Source: Pacificoceanicola onchidii | GTDB taxonomy: Bacteria; Pseudomonadota; Alphaproteobacteria; Rhodobacterales; Rhodobacteraceae | Direction of reading: 5' to 3' | Assembly (NCBI RefSeq): GCF_004804335.1 | Contig: NZ_SRXY01000004.1 | Span: forward strand, 372,001 to 436,000 | DNA: 64,000 bases | In this document: positions 17,653-26,896 of the stretch, in pieces | Layout: every line of letters starts with the position of its first letter | How positions within the stretch are numbered: the first letter of the stretch is position 1 | Notes under the pieces: model-generated | Told to the model about the DNA's origin: nothing | What the model saw: the letters and a program-made list of their open reading frames with translations, nothing else | The model's database searches: none | Translations under genes and position numbers: made by a program

Positions 17653-18510
17653 ATGGCGATTTTGGAAAAAATTTTCGAAGGCGCGCGCGAGCGCAAAGCC
17701 CGCGTCGTGTTCCCGGAGCGCGAAGAGCCCCGTGTGGCCGAAGCCGTGGAATTCATGACCGGCAAAGGATTGATCGAACCGGTAGATCTTGCGGATCCGA
17801 CACAGGCGCACGTCGATGCACTGGTTGAAGCACGCGGAATGAAAGAGGCAATCGCCCGCCGCATGCTGCAAAAACCTCTGTTCCGAGCCGCAGCCATGGT
17901 CGCCGCAGGCGAAGCGGATCTCATGGTGGCCGGGGCCGAAGCGCCGACCCGCCGGGTGATCGAAGCGGCCTCGATCGTGATCGGGTTGGAAGACGGCGTC
18001 TCCACCGCGTCCAGCTTCTTTCTCATGGTTTTCCCGGACGGGCGCGAAATGCTCTGGGGCGATTGCGCGGTCAACGTTGCCCCCGACGCAGCGCAGCTTG
18101 CCGCGATTGCACAAACAACGGCGCGATCTGCAAACGCGCTGCTTGGAGAGGCGCGCCCTGCGCTCTTGTCCTTTTCCACCGGTTCCAGCGGCACGGGGGA
18201 CAGTGTCGAAATCGTACGGGAAGCGGCCGAGATCTGCGGATTTGCCGGACCGGTCCAGGCGGACGCTGCGCTCAATGCGTCCATCGCGGCCCGTAAGGGG
18301 CTTTCCGATGCCGGGGACGCCAACGTGTTGATCTTCCCGGATCTGGATGCAGGCAATATCGCGTACAAGCTGGCGCAGGAACTTGCGGGCGCGCAGGCCA
18401 TCGGCCCGATCCTGCAAGGGTTCCGTCGCCCTGTCTGTGACCTCAGCCGTGGCGCAAGCGCCGATGACATCATCGCCTCAACCCTAGTTTCGGCAGCAAT
18501 GGGGGCATAA
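17653..18510 (+). CDS. pta: phosphate acetyltransferase
   Basis: This is 285 residues from the ATG at 17653 (AGGGG 6 bp upstream); an in-frame start at 17605 would overlap the divergent gene. The protein is the short catalytic-domain-only Pta, with FPEREEPRVAEAV at the N-terminus, ADLMVAGAEAPTRRVI in the middle and DALNASIAARKG-like DAALNASIA and NVLIFPDLDAGNIAYKL near the end. It converts acetyl-phosphate plus CoA to acetyl-CoA. In sulfonate pathways it follows Xsc, which makes acetyl-phosphate. It converges on ackA with a 4-bp gap. Confidence 0.94.
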   Translation: MAILEKIFEGARERKARVVFPEREEPRVAEAVEFMTGKGLIEPVDLADPTQAHVDALVEARGMKEAIARRMLQKPLFRAAAMVAAGEADLMVAGAEAPTRRVIEAASIVIGLEDGVSTASSFFLMVFPDGREMLWGDCAVNVAPDAAQLAAIAQTTARSANALLGEARPALLSFSTGSSGTGDSVEIVREAAEICGFAGPVQADAALNASIAARKGLSDAGDANVLIFPDLDAGNIAYKLAQELAGAQAIGPILQGFRRPVCDLSRGASADDIIASTLVSAAMGA

Positions 18511-18514
18511 GCGG

Positions 18515-19693
18515 TCACGCGGCCACAGGCTCCATCAGGGCACAGGCATCGCGGGCGATCATCCGCTCTTCCTCTGCCGGAATGACCCACAACGCGACCT
18601 CGGATTTCTCCGCGTGCAGGCGGGGGCCGTTGCGATGGTTCATGTCCGGGTTCATGCGTACACCGAGCCATTCCAAACCGCGCAGGATACCGGCCCGCAC
18701 GCCGACGGCATTCTCGCCAATCCCGCCGGTAAAGGCGATGGCATCCACGCCTTCCATCGCGGCGATCAGGCTGCCTGCATGGCGCAATGTCCAATAGACG
18801 AAGTGTTCCACGGCAAAGGCGCTGTCCGCGCTTGGATCCAGCATCAGGTTGCGCATGTCGGATTTGCCGCCCGACAGGCCCAACAGGCCGGATTCATGGT
18901 TCAGGATGGCCTTGGTTCGGTCCAATCCGTTTTCTTCCACCAAACGCAGCACGGCGTTGGCATCGATTCCGCCGGAACGTGTGCCCATGGTCAGTCCATC
19001 AAGCGGCGAATACCCCATGGTTGTGGCGACGGATTGGCCATTTCGAATTGCACAGAGTGACGCGCCATTGCCCAAGTGAAATGCCAGAAGGCGGGACGGC
19101 AGCTTTTCACCCGACACCTCCGGCAAACGGCGCACCAAAGACGCATAACTCAGTCCGTGAAACCCGTACCGGCGAATGCCTTTTGTTTCCATCATCTTGG
19201 GGATGGCATAGCGAGTGGCGACATCTGGGTTGGTGGCATGGAAAGAGGTGTCGAAACTGGCAAACTGCGCCAGGTCAGGGGCCAGCTCCGCCAGCGTTTC
19301 GATGGCCGAAAGATTGTGCGGATTATGGAGCGGCGCGAGCGGCGAGCAGGCGGCGATTTCGGCGCGTGCCTCGGGCGTCAAACGAACCGGCGCGGTCAGT
19401 TTCCGCCCGCCGTGCACCACCCTGTGCGCGGCTGCGCGGAGCGTCTTGGGCGTGATCCCGCGCGTGTCCAGCGCAGCAAGAATTGCGGTCAGCGCGGCGC
19501 GGTGGTCTATCATCGGCAGGTCTTTGGCCTCACCGTCGACGCGCAGGCGCGATGCGCCGCCGATTGCTTCCGCCATGCCCGAGAGCACCTCGGGCATGGC
19601 TTCATCCTTGGTGTCGAAAAGGGCGAACTTGATAGAGGATGACCCGGCGTTCAAAACCAGGATCAGCTTGTCTCTCTTTGCGCCGCCCCCCAC
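18515..19693 (-). CDS. ackA: acetate kinase
   Basis: This 392-residue protein starts at GTG 19693, with AAGAGG 7 bp upstream inside the end of xsc. Family motifs are present: LILVLNAGSSSIKFALF, FHLGNGASLCAI, GTRSGGIDANAV, ESGLLGLSGG and FTGGIGENAV. It interconverts acetyl-phosphate/ADP and acetate/ATP. It starts 2 bp after the xsc stop codon, so the two form one operon. This gives a second fate for acetyl-phosphate from Xsc: ATP formation with acetate excretion. Confidence 0.95.
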   Translation of the reverse strand: MGGGAKRDKLILVLNAGSSSIKFALFDTKDEAMPEVLSGMAEAIGGASRLRVDGEAKDLPMIDHRAALTAILAALDTRGITPKTLRAAAHRVVHGGRKLTAPVRLTPEARAEIAACSPLAPLHNPHNLSAIETLAELAPDLAQFASFDTSFHATNPDVATRYAIPKMMETKGIRRYGFHGLSYASLVRRLPEVSGEKLPSRLLAFHLGNGASLCAIRNGQSVATTMGYSPLDGLTMGTRSGGIDANAVLRLVEENGLDRTKAILNHESGLLGLSGGKSDMRNLMLDPSADSAFAVEHFVYWTLRHAGSLIAAMEGVDAIAFTGGIGENAVGVRAGILRGLEWLGVRMNPDMNHRNGPRLHAEKSEVALWVIPAEEERMIARDACALMEPVAA

Positions 19694-19695
19694 GA

Positions 19696-21471
19696 TCAGA
19701 CCTCTTGCGGAACCATGTCGGCCGCGTCGATACCGGCAACCGAGACCGGTTTCTTCATGGCGTCGCGACGGAACGGCTCGCCCAGTTCCTGGTTGATCAT
19801 GGCTTCGATCAGCGTGGTGGTGCCGTTTTTCTGGTCTTCGACGGCCTGTGTCAGCGCATCACGCAGCTCGTCCATCGTCCGCGCAACCACACCCTTGAGG
19901 CCACAGGCTTTGGCGATGCCCGCGTAGGAGACCTGCTGATCCAGTTCCGTGCCCACGAAGTTGTCGTCAAACCAAAGCGTCGAGTTCCGCTTTTCCGCGC
20001 CCCACTGATAGTTGCGGAAGACAACCTGCGTCACCGCCGGCCATTCACCGCGGCCAATCGCCGTCAGCTCGTTCACCGCGATGCCAAACGCACCGTCACC
20101 GGCAAAGCCAACCACGGGCACATCCGGGCAGCCGATCTTGGCACCGACAATAGATGGCAAACCATACCCACAGGGACCAAAGAGACCCGGAGCAAGGTAT
20201 TTGCGGCCTTCCTCAAAGGACGGGTATGCGTTGCCAATGGCACAGTTGTTGCCGATGTCGGACGAGATGATCGCCTCTTTCGGGAGGGCAGAGCTGATTG
20301 CACGCCATGCCATGCGGGGGCTCATCCAGTCCGGCTTGTCCGCACGGGCGCGCTCATTCCAGCTGGTGCCCGGATCGTCGTCCTCATGCGTCATTTCAGT
20401 CAGTTGCTGCGCCCAGCGAGATTTGGTTTCAGCAATCCGCGCCTTGCGGTCTGCACGGCCCGCATCACCGGCATCATCCGAAAGCTGCGACAGGATACCG
20501 TTGGCAACCTTGGCGGCGTCACCCACGATGCCGACCGAGACCTTCTTGGTCAGGCCAATACGGTCCGGGTTCAGGTCGACCTGAATGATTTTTGCATCTG
20601 CTGGCCAGTACTCCATGCCATACCCCGGCAAAGTGGAGAACGGGTTCAGTCGGGTGCCCAATGCCAGTACAACATCAGCTTCCTTGATCAGTTCCATACC
20701 GGCCTTGGAGCCGTTGTAGCCGAGCGGGCCTGCGAAAAGCGGGTGCGAGCCCGGGAAGGCGTCATTGTGCTGATAGCCGACGCAAACCGGTGCATCGAGA
20801 CGCTCAGCCAGCGCTTGGGACGCAGCGATACCGCCTTGGGACAGAACCGCACCCGCGCCGTTCAGGATCACGGGGTTCTTTGCTTCGGAGAGCAGCTTGG
20901 CCGCTGCCGCCACCGAGTTTTCACCACCCGAGGAGCGTTCAAACTCGATCGGCTCGGGAATCTCGATGTCGATCACTTGAGTCCACATATCGCGCGGGAT
21001 GTTTAGCTGCGCCGGGCCAGAGGCCAGCTTGGCCTTGGAAATGACCCGGGTCAGAACTTCGGCCACGCGGGTCGGGTCACGCACTTCTTCCTGATACGCA
21101 ACCATGTCTTCGAACAGTTTCATCTGCTCGACTTCCTGGAAGCCGCCCTGCCCGATGGTCTTGTTCGCCGCCTGCGGTGTGACCAGCAGCAGCGGGGTGT
21201 GGTTCCAATAGGCCGTTTTCACCGCCGTCACGAAGTTCGTAATGCCGGGACCGTTCTGCGCGATCATCATCGACATCTTGCCGGTGGCGCGGGTGTAGCC
21301 GTCCGACATCATGCCCGCGCTGCCTTCATGCGCGCAGTCCCAGAACATGATCCCGGCCTTCGGGAACAGGTCAGAGATCGGCATCATAGCGGAGCCGATA
21401 ATGCCAAAGGCATGTTCGATCCCGTGGCGTTGCAGCACCTTCACAAAGGCTTCTTCGGTCGTCATTTTCAT
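19696..21471 (-). CDS. xsc: sulfoacetaldehyde acetyltransferase (thiamine diphosphate-dependent)
   Basis: At 591 residues this is the expected length. It has the N-terminal TPP pyrimidine-binding domain (HGIEHAFGIIGSAMMPISDLF), a central domain, and the PP domain with VGFAGDGAFGIAVNELTAI and FRNYQWGAEKRN. The family converts sulfoacetaldehyde and phosphate to acetyl-phosphate and sulfite, the shared desulfonation step for taurine, isethionate and sulfoacetate. The ATG at 21471 has AGGGA upstream. It is first in the operon with ackA. No taurine transporter, taurine dehydrogenase or TauR-like regulator occurs in this window, so the supply of sulfoacetaldehyde must be encoded elsewhere. Confidence 0.96.
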   Translation of the reverse strand: MKMTTEEAFVKVLQRHGIEHAFGIIGSAMMPISDLFPKAGIMFWDCAHEGSAGMMSDGYTRATGKMSMMIAQNGPGITNFVTAVKTAYWNHTPLLLVTPQAANKTIGQGGFQEVEQMKLFEDMVAYQEEVRDPTRVAEVLTRVISKAKLASGPAQLNIPRDMWTQVIDIEIPEPIEFERSSGGENSVAAAAKLLSEAKNPVILNGAGAVLSQGGIAASQALAERLDAPVCVGYQHNDAFPGSHPLFAGPLGYNGSKAGMELIKEADVVLALGTRLNPFSTLPGYGMEYWPADAKIIQVDLNPDRIGLTKKVSVGIVGDAAKVANGILSQLSDDAGDAGRADRKARIAETKSRWAQQLTEMTHEDDDPGTSWNERARADKPDWMSPRMAWRAISSALPKEAIISSDIGNNCAIGNAYPSFEEGRKYLAPGLFGPCGYGLPSIVGAKIGCPDVPVVGFAGDGAFGIAVNELTAIGRGEWPAVTQVVFRNYQWGAEKRNSTLWFDDNFVGTELDQQVSYAGIAKACGLKGVVARTMDELRDALTQAVEDQKNGTTTLIEAMINQELGEPFRRDAMKKPVSVAGIDAADMVPQEV

Positions 21472-21748
21472 GGCGGAAATCCCTGAGTCTATTTCGGCCC
21501 CACCTGGGCCATTTGCCGCTTAATCTAAGAGCTGCGGGGGGGAGCTGATAGGGCCAGTTTGGCGCGCGCCCTGAGTCCAAAACAGCCAAACCAAACACAC
21601 CAGATGGTCAACGGGCTTTTAGCCGCTACAAATCCCGCTGATGCTTGGCAACTCAACACCCTGAAATCACTATACAATTCAGTATGGGTGCCGCATTTTC
21701 TTGCAACTGGCAATCGCCCGTTAATCAAGCTCTGGCACAGAAGACGCC

Positions 21749-22174
21749 ATGGTTTCCGTCATTCTGCGCCTCCTTTCCTTGTATCTACCCGTGCTGTTCC
21801 CGTCGTGGCGCTTTTTCAAGACCGTGGGTCCAAGCCCGCGGGTTGAGTACCGGATAAATGACAGTGACTGGATCGAATGCCGGCATCGGCCGCATCATGT
21901 CGGCGTCGGGCGGATGTTGCGGCGCATGCTTTGGAACCCGCGCTGGAACGAGCAGCTTTTTCTGGTCAGCCTGTCGGAACGTCTCGCCTCGGATCCCGAT
22001 CAGGCCGGTCACGCGCGCCAGGAGTTGGAAGACCGCCTGATACGGCTGAGCGAGGCCCCACCCGGCAGCATATTTGCGTTTCGTCTGATCTTTCTGACCC
22101 GGGAAGAGCACCGGATCGGCATGTTTATCGAGTACGAAAGCCCGACCATCACGGTGCCCGACAATGCCCTTTGA
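21749..22174 (+). CDS. hypothetical protein paired with HTTM membrane protein
   Basis: This 141-residue protein has an N-terminal hydrophobic stretch (VILRLLSLYLPVLFP, residues about 4-18) followed by a soluble part with RMLRRMLWNPRWNEQLFLVSLSERLA. I do not recognise a named family. Its end overlaps the next gene by 11 bp, which implies translational coupling and a shared function. The hydrophobic N-terminus could be an anchor, leaving the rest on one face of the membrane. It diverges from xsc across 277 bp. Confidence 0.6.
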   Translation: MVSVILRLLSLYLPVLFPSWRFFKTVGPSPRVEYRINDSDWIECRHRPHHVGVGRMLRRMLWNPRWNEQLFLVSLSERLASDPDQAGHARQELEDRLIRLSEAPPGSIFAFRLIFLTREEHRIGMFIEYESPTITVPDNAL

Positions 22175-22844
22175 AACGGCCCTGAGGCTGACGGAAATCG
22201 CTCTTACGCTGGCGGTTTTGCAACAAAGCATCGAGCACTACGCAACGGAACGCCACAACAGGGGGATTTTCCTCGTCCGCGCGGGGCTTTGCCTGTGGTT
22301 GCTTGTCGGGATCGGATCACCAGCCAGCCTCGCCCTGCTTCTGGGGACCAGTATGCTGCTGCTCTATCGCTTCCAAGGCCCCTATAACGGCGGCAGTGAC
22401 AAGATGACTTTGCTCATCCTCTCTAGCCTCACCGCAGCCCGGATCGCGCCGGGGCAATACGCCGAACTGGCTTTCGCCTACCTCGGCGCGCAACTCCTGC
22501 TCAGTTATTTCGTCTCTGGCTGGATCAAGATCATAAATCCGGCGTGGCGCAGCGGTGAGGCGCTCCGGGATGTCTTCCGCTTCTCCGCCTACCCCGTCAG
22601 CGAAGGCTTGAGACGATGGGCGGATCGTCCCCGCAGGCTGTGCGCGGCGGGTTGGGCTGTCATGGTACTGGAATTGGCCTTCCCGCTGGCCTTACTCCAT
22701 CCGGTCGCTTTGCTCGTTGCCTTGACGTGCACCGCCGCATTCCATTTTTCCAACGCCTGTTTCTTCGGACTGAACAGGTTTTTCTGGATCTGGCTCAGCG
22801 CTTACCCGTCGCTGCTCTGGCTGCAATCACGCCTGATCGGGTGA
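22164..22844 (+). CDS. HTTM-like (gamma-carboxylase-related) integral membrane protein
   Basis: This 226-residue protein has about six hydrophobic segments. The block YFVSGWIKIINPAWRSGEALRDVFRF is written here as YFVSGWIKIINPAW and RSGEALRDVFRF; it resembles the conserved core of HTTM (horizontally transferred transmembrane) proteins related to vitamin K-dependent gamma-carboxylase. The family often has a lone His/Lys-containing catalytic core, but the reaction is unknown for most bacterial members. It overlaps the upstream gene and is convergent with the GT4 gene at 22827 by 18 bp. Assignment rests on pattern, so confidence is moderate. Confidence 0.7.
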   Translation: MPFETALRLTEIALTLAVLQQSIEHYATERHNRGIFLVRAGLCLWLLVGIGSPASLALLLGTSMLLLYRFQGPYNGGSDKMTLLILSSLTAARIAPGQYAELAFAYLGAQLLLSYFVSGWIKIINPAWRSGEALRDVFRFSAYPVSEGLRRWADRPRRLCAAGWAVMVLELAFPLALLHPVALLVALTCTAAFHFSNACFFGLNRFFWIWLSAYPSLLWLQSRLIG

Positions 22845-24011
22845 GACCCGTTTGCGGTCAACCGCCTCGTGCAACAGGCCCGCCACACGCCGCCCCCAGG
22901 CATCCCAGTTCAGATGCGCTTCGAACTCCGCCCGGGCAGCGCTGGAAAGGGCCGCGTAGCTGCCCGGATTTTCGATGTACCCACGCACAAGCGCTGCGAA
23001 GTCATCCGCGCCGGACCCCAGCGGCAAAGCATGCCCGTTGATCCCGTCCCGCACAGGAACGCCCCCAACCCGCAAACACAGCGAAGGCAGTCCAAAGGCA
23101 GAGGCTTCACAGTAAGCAAAGCCATAGCTCTCGAAAGACGGCTGGACGAGGAAATGCGCCTTGGCCAGTTCGGCGTTGAAGTCCGCAAGATCAGCGGGCA
23201 CCGCCTTGTTCAGTTGCGGATGCACCGTCACCCATTCGTTGACATGGAACTCCGGCGGCACGCAGCCGATCACGGTCAGGCGCGCATCAAACCCCTGCTC
23301 GCGCAATGCCTTCATGCAATCAAACGCAATTGGGCCGCCTTTGGCAAACCAGTTCCGACCAATGAGCAGAAGCCTGACTGGCGCATCAAGGTCAATGGAT
23401 CTCGAAACCGGATCAGGCCACGCGTCCAGATTGGCGCCCCAGGGTACAAGATGGGCGGTCTCAGGGCTTAGGTCGTAGCGCGCCTCAGCCGCCTTTTGCA
23501 GCCAGTCCGACGGCCAGAGCAGAAGGTCCATCTGCTGCAACATCTCCCGTTCCCGCCGCTCGACCCATCCATCAAGAAGATGACCAAACCGGAAAAGCCT
23601 GTCATGCGCTTGCCCGATCTCGGACGTGCGATAAACGGTTTGGGTGGCATCGGATGTGTAGGCGGAGACCATTCCATCCGGCACGCGAACCCCAGCCATG
23701 GACTGGAAAGAGTACGCGCCAAACAAAACGTCGAATTCGCCCTCCCGCAAGACGCGCTCTACACCCCGCGCCACCATGCGCGACAGAAGCAACTGCACGC
23801 GCCAGCGGAGCCTGAGATTCAGCGCTTCGGGCAAGGCGGCGATCAACCGTCTGACAGGTTCGGCGCCGTACCAGCTTTGCGGCAGGATCGTCACATCTCC
23901 GGCATGACGGCAGAGCGCGTCATGGATGCGCGCGTTGCCCCCGGAATAGAGATTTCGATCCAGCGGAGACATATCGCAAAGATATGCAATCCGCAGCCTG
24001 CCTTTCGCCAT
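22827..24011 (-). CDS. glycosyltransferase family 4 protein
   Basis: This 394-residue protein shows a GT-B fold. The N-terminal part is RIAYLCDMSPLDRNLYSGG. The C-terminal nucleotide-sugar domain carries RLLLIGRNWFAKGG, and the acidic EX7E-like segment is FESYGFAYCEASAFGLPSL. It is probably retaining and cytosolic or peripherally membrane bound, adding a sugar to a lipid-linked repeat unit. It is the leftmost gene of the polysaccharide locus and diverges from the polymerase gene across about 211 bp. The sugar specificity cannot be read. Confidence 0.88.
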   Translation of the reverse strand: MAKGRLRIAYLCDMSPLDRNLYSGGNARIHDALCRHAGDVTILPQSWYGAEPVRRLIAALPEALNLRLRWRVQLLLSRMVARGVERVLREGEFDVLFGAYSFQSMAGVRVPDGMVSAYTSDATQTVYRTSEIGQAHDRLFRFGHLLDGWVERREREMLQQMDLLLWPSDWLQKAAEARYDLSPETAHLVPWGANLDAWPDPVSRSIDLDAPVRLLLIGRNWFAKGGPIAFDCMKALREQGFDARLTVIGCVPPEFHVNEWVTVHPQLNKAVPADLADFNAELAKAHFLVQPSFESYGFAYCEASAFGLPSLCLRVGGVPVRDGINGHALPLGSGADDFAALVRGYIENPGSYAALSSAARAEFEAHLNWDAWGRRVAGLLHEAVDRKRVSPDQA

Positions 24012-24222
24012 ACGCGCCCCCGCGAGTCGTTTCGACGATTAACTGGGGGTCAATTGAGGCAAAACTGCGGCAAGCGGGCCTTGGCCTCTGACCAAAGCAC
24101 GCAACTGTGACCGCATTGTTTCCATTTCCACGCTTTTGGCCAAATGTGGACGCGACATTGCCCAAGCGCTTCTCTACGGTATCCCCGTCCGGCGCTCCGC
24201 CGCCCATCAAACGAAGGCCCAG

Positions 24223-25620
24223 ATGCCCAACCCGATCGCCTTTGCCGCGCTGGCCATATGGCCTATCGTGACAGTTCTGCTGTTCATGCGGTTGCCGCGT
24301 GAGCGGGCGCTGATCTGGTCGCTCATGCTCGGCTACCTGTTCCTGCCGGAACCCCCCGCCGCCTTCGACCTGCCATTGATGCCCCCCCTGAACAAGCACA
24401 ACGTCCCGGCGCTCGCCGCCTTTGTCATCGTGCTGTGGCGCTACGGTCCGCAAGGTACACTGTTGCCCGTGTCCTGGGTTGGGCGGGCGTTGATCATAAC
24501 CTTTGTCCTGTCGCCCATCCTCACCGTCGTCACCAATGAGGACCCGGTGTTTTTCGGCCAGGTTGGCCTGCCCGGTTTGGCTCTGAAAGACGCCGCGGCG
24601 CTGATCGTGCAACAGGCGCTTCTGATCCTGCCTTTCCTGCTTGCCCGCCAGCACCTCGCCAACGGCGGTGCGCAGCGCGATCTGATGGTCGCGCTGATGT
24701 TCGGCGGTCTTGTCTACTCTCTGTTCATGCTGATCGAAATGCGCCTGTCGCCGCAGCTGAATCTCTGGGTTTACGGCTATTACCAGCACCTGTTTGGCCA
24801 AAGCATCCGCTCCGGCGGCTACCGCCCTGTGGTCTTCCTTTACCACGGGCTTTGGGTGGCCTTTTTCATCATGACATCGGTCGTCTCCGCCTGGGCTCTG
24901 TGGCGCATGGATGATCGCCTGAGCCGAATGAAGCTGCTGGGCGCGGCACTGTATCTTTCCTTGATCATCGTGCTGGCCAAGTCCTTTGGTGCATTGTTGT
25001 TCTGCCTGATGCTGGTTCCTGCGGTGCTGCTGTTCAGCCGCCTCATGCAGATCAGGATCGCCATCCTGATCGGTCTTCTAGCGGTCAGCTATCCGATCAT
25101 GAAGGGCATGAACCTCATCCCGGAAGAGCGCCTGCTGAGCGCCATCGCCAGTTTCGAGCCGGAGCGGGCAAACTCTCTGGAGTTCCGTTTCGACAACGAA
25201 CAAACCCTGCTCGACCGTGCTTACATCAAGCCGGTTTTCGGTTGGGGCAGTTGGGGGCGGAACCATATCCTTGATCCGGTGTCCGGCAATATCCTGACCG
25301 TGACGGATGGGCGCTGGATTATCGTGATTGGCGTTTATGGCTGGGTCGGGTTCCTGGCGGAGTTTGGCCTGATCCTCTGGCCCTTGATCCTGCTCTGGCG
25401 CGAGTCCATCGCCGCACGGGAAGACAGTATCTCACCGTTTATCGCCCCGCTTTCCCTGATCCTGGCCATCAACCTTGCCGATATGTTGCCGAACGCCACC
25501 TTGACCCCGCTGACCTGGCTTATTGCCGGGGCATTGACGGGATACGCGGAGCAACTGCGGGCGCAGCGCCTGAAACTGCAGTCACACACGGCGAAACTGC
25601 AATGGCAATCGGTGATGTGA
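24223..25620 (+). CDS. O-antigen ligase/polymerase-like membrane protein (Wzy-type)
   Basis: This is 465 residues from the ATG at 24223 (GAAGG 5 bp upstream); the frame is open upstream but without a good start. About eleven to twelve hydrophobic helices are seen, with a larger periplasmic loop near residues 295-375 (NSLEFRFDNEQTLLDRAYI, then GWGSWGRNHI). Such a loop, with Arg and His, is typical of WaaL/Wzy proteins. It probably polymerises repeat units at the outer face of the inner membrane. Its TGA overlaps the next gene start (TGATG at 25618-25622), so they are co-translated. Confidence 0.8.
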   Translation: MPNPIAFAALAIWPIVTVLLFMRLPRERALIWSLMLGYLFLPEPPAAFDLPLMPPLNKHNVPALAAFVIVLWRYGPQGTLLPVSWVGRALIITFVLSPILTVVTNEDPVFFGQVGLPGLALKDAAALIVQQALLILPFLLARQHLANGGAQRDLMVALMFGGLVYSLFMLIEMRLSPQLNLWVYGYYQHLFGQSIRSGGYRPVVFLYHGLWVAFFIMTSVVSAWALWRMDDRLSRMKLLGAALYLSLIIVLAKSFGALLFCLMLVPAVLLFSRLMQIRIAILIGLLAVSYPIMKGMNLIPEERLLSAIASFEPERANSLEFRFDNEQTLLDRAYIKPVFGWGSWGRNHILDPVSGNILTVTDGRWIIVIGVYGWVGFLAEFGLILWPLILLWRESIAAREDSISPFIAPLSLILAINLADMLPNATLTPLTWLIAGALTGYAEQLRAQRLKLQSHTAKLQWQSVM

Positions 25621-26894
25621 TGGCTCGTCCTCGTGTGCTTGCCATCGCCGAGGCCGCGAACCCGGAGTGGGTCAGCGTGCCCTTGGTCGGCTGGTCCCTC
25701 GCGTCAGCGCTGAGGGACGTCGCGGATGTGCATATCGTCACGCAGATCCGCAACCGCGATGCCTTTTTGCGTGCCGGTCTGATCGAAGGGAAAGACTTCA
25801 CCGCGATCGATTCCGAGGCCCTCGCCCGCCCCGCCTGGAAACTGGCAGAAAAGCTGCGCATGGGCGAAGGCAAAGGCTGGACGATGGTTCAGGCGATCAG
25901 CGCGCTCAGCTATCCGCATTTCGAACGCCTCGTCTGGAAACATTTCGGCGAAGCCATCACGGCTGGCGCGTACGACATTGTCCACCGCATCACACCCTTG
26001 TCCCCGACAATCTCCTCCTCCGTTGCCGCAAAATGCGCCAAGTCCGGCGTGCCGTTTGTGCTTGGGCCGTTGAACGGCGGTGTGCCTTGGCCGAAAGGGT
26101 TCGAAGCCGAACGTCGCGCAGAGAAGGAATGGCTGAGCTATGTCCGCTCTGCCTACAAACTCCTTCCGGGGCGCGGCGCAACCCTTCGGCATGCCTCCGC
26201 TATTCTTGCGGGCTCGGCGCATACTGCGTCCGAAATCCCGGCGCAGCATCAGGGCAAGACACTCTACATTCCCGAAAACGGCATTGATCCGGCGCGGTTT
26301 AATCGCCTCGCCGCGCCGGAAGGCACATTGCGCGGCGCGTTTGTCGGCCGCCTTGTCCCTTATAAAGGGCCGGACATGCTGATCGAGGCGGCGGCACCCC
26401 TGCTGCGCGAGGGTCGTTTGAAGCTCGACATCATCGGGGATGGCCCAATGCGTGCCGCCTTGGAAGAACAGGCAAAAGGCCTGCCCGGCATCACCTTCCA
26501 CGGCTGGCAGGCCCATGAGGACGTGCAAACCATCCTCGCACAATGCCACCTGCTGACGTTCCCGTCGATCCGCGAGTTTGGCGGCGGTGTGGTCCTCGAG
26601 GCCATGGCGCTCGGTGTCGTGCCGCTGATTGTCGACTATGCCGGGCCGGGGGAGTTGGTTCGCGAGGGGCTGGGGATCAAAGTGCCTTGTGGATCAAGAG
26701 AGAAGATAACAAGGCACTTCGCCCAAGCCCTGCACACCCTCGCGGAGGATCCTTCCGCCCTGCCGGCCATGGCCCAAGCCGCGCGGGCGCGCGTCGAATC
26801 GCATTTCCTCTGGGCGCGTAAGGCGGAACAGGTCGCGCAGGTCTACGATTGGGTTCTGAGCGGCACGCCCGCGCCAAAACCCGCATTCTTCTGA
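25620..26894 (+). CDS. glycosyltransferase family 4 protein
   Basis: This is 424 residues from the ATG at 25620, which overlaps the polymerase stop codon; an in-frame ATG lies at 25602. It has a GT-B fold. The donor-binding half includes GAFVGRLVPYKGPDMLIEAA and LDIIGDGPMRAAL. The retaining-GT4 acidic motif lies in FPSIREFGGGVVLEAMALG, with Glu residues spaced as EX7E. Relatives add hexoses to exopolysaccharide repeats. It is convergent with the acetyltransferase at 26897. Confidence 0.9.
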   Translation: MARPRVLAIAEAANPEWVSVPLVGWSLASALRDVADVHIVTQIRNRDAFLRAGLIEGKDFTAIDSEALARPAWKLAEKLRMGEGKGWTMVQAISALSYPHFERLVWKHFGEAITAGAYDIVHRITPLSPTISSSVAAKCAKSGVPFVLGPLNGGVPWPKGFEAERRAEKEWLSYVRSAYKLLPGRGATLRHASAILAGSAHTASEIPAQHQGKTLYIPENGIDPARFNRLAAPEGTLRGAFVGRLVPYKGPDMLIEAAAPLLREGRLKLDIIGDGPMRAALEEQAKGLPGITFHGWQAHEDVQTILAQCHLLTFPSIREFGGGVVLEAMALGVVPLIVDYAGPGELVREGLGIKVPCGSREKITRHFAQALHTLAEDPSALPAMAQAARARVESHFLWARKAEQVAQVYDWVLSGTPAPKPAFF

Positions 26895-26896
26895 AT

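Noticed and set aside
21472-21748. TauR-type operator in the xsc upstream gap
   Set aside because: I looked for direct repeats of the CTGGAC-type reported for TauR and found none convincing; only a weak CTGAA/TTCAG inversion near 21660-21682.
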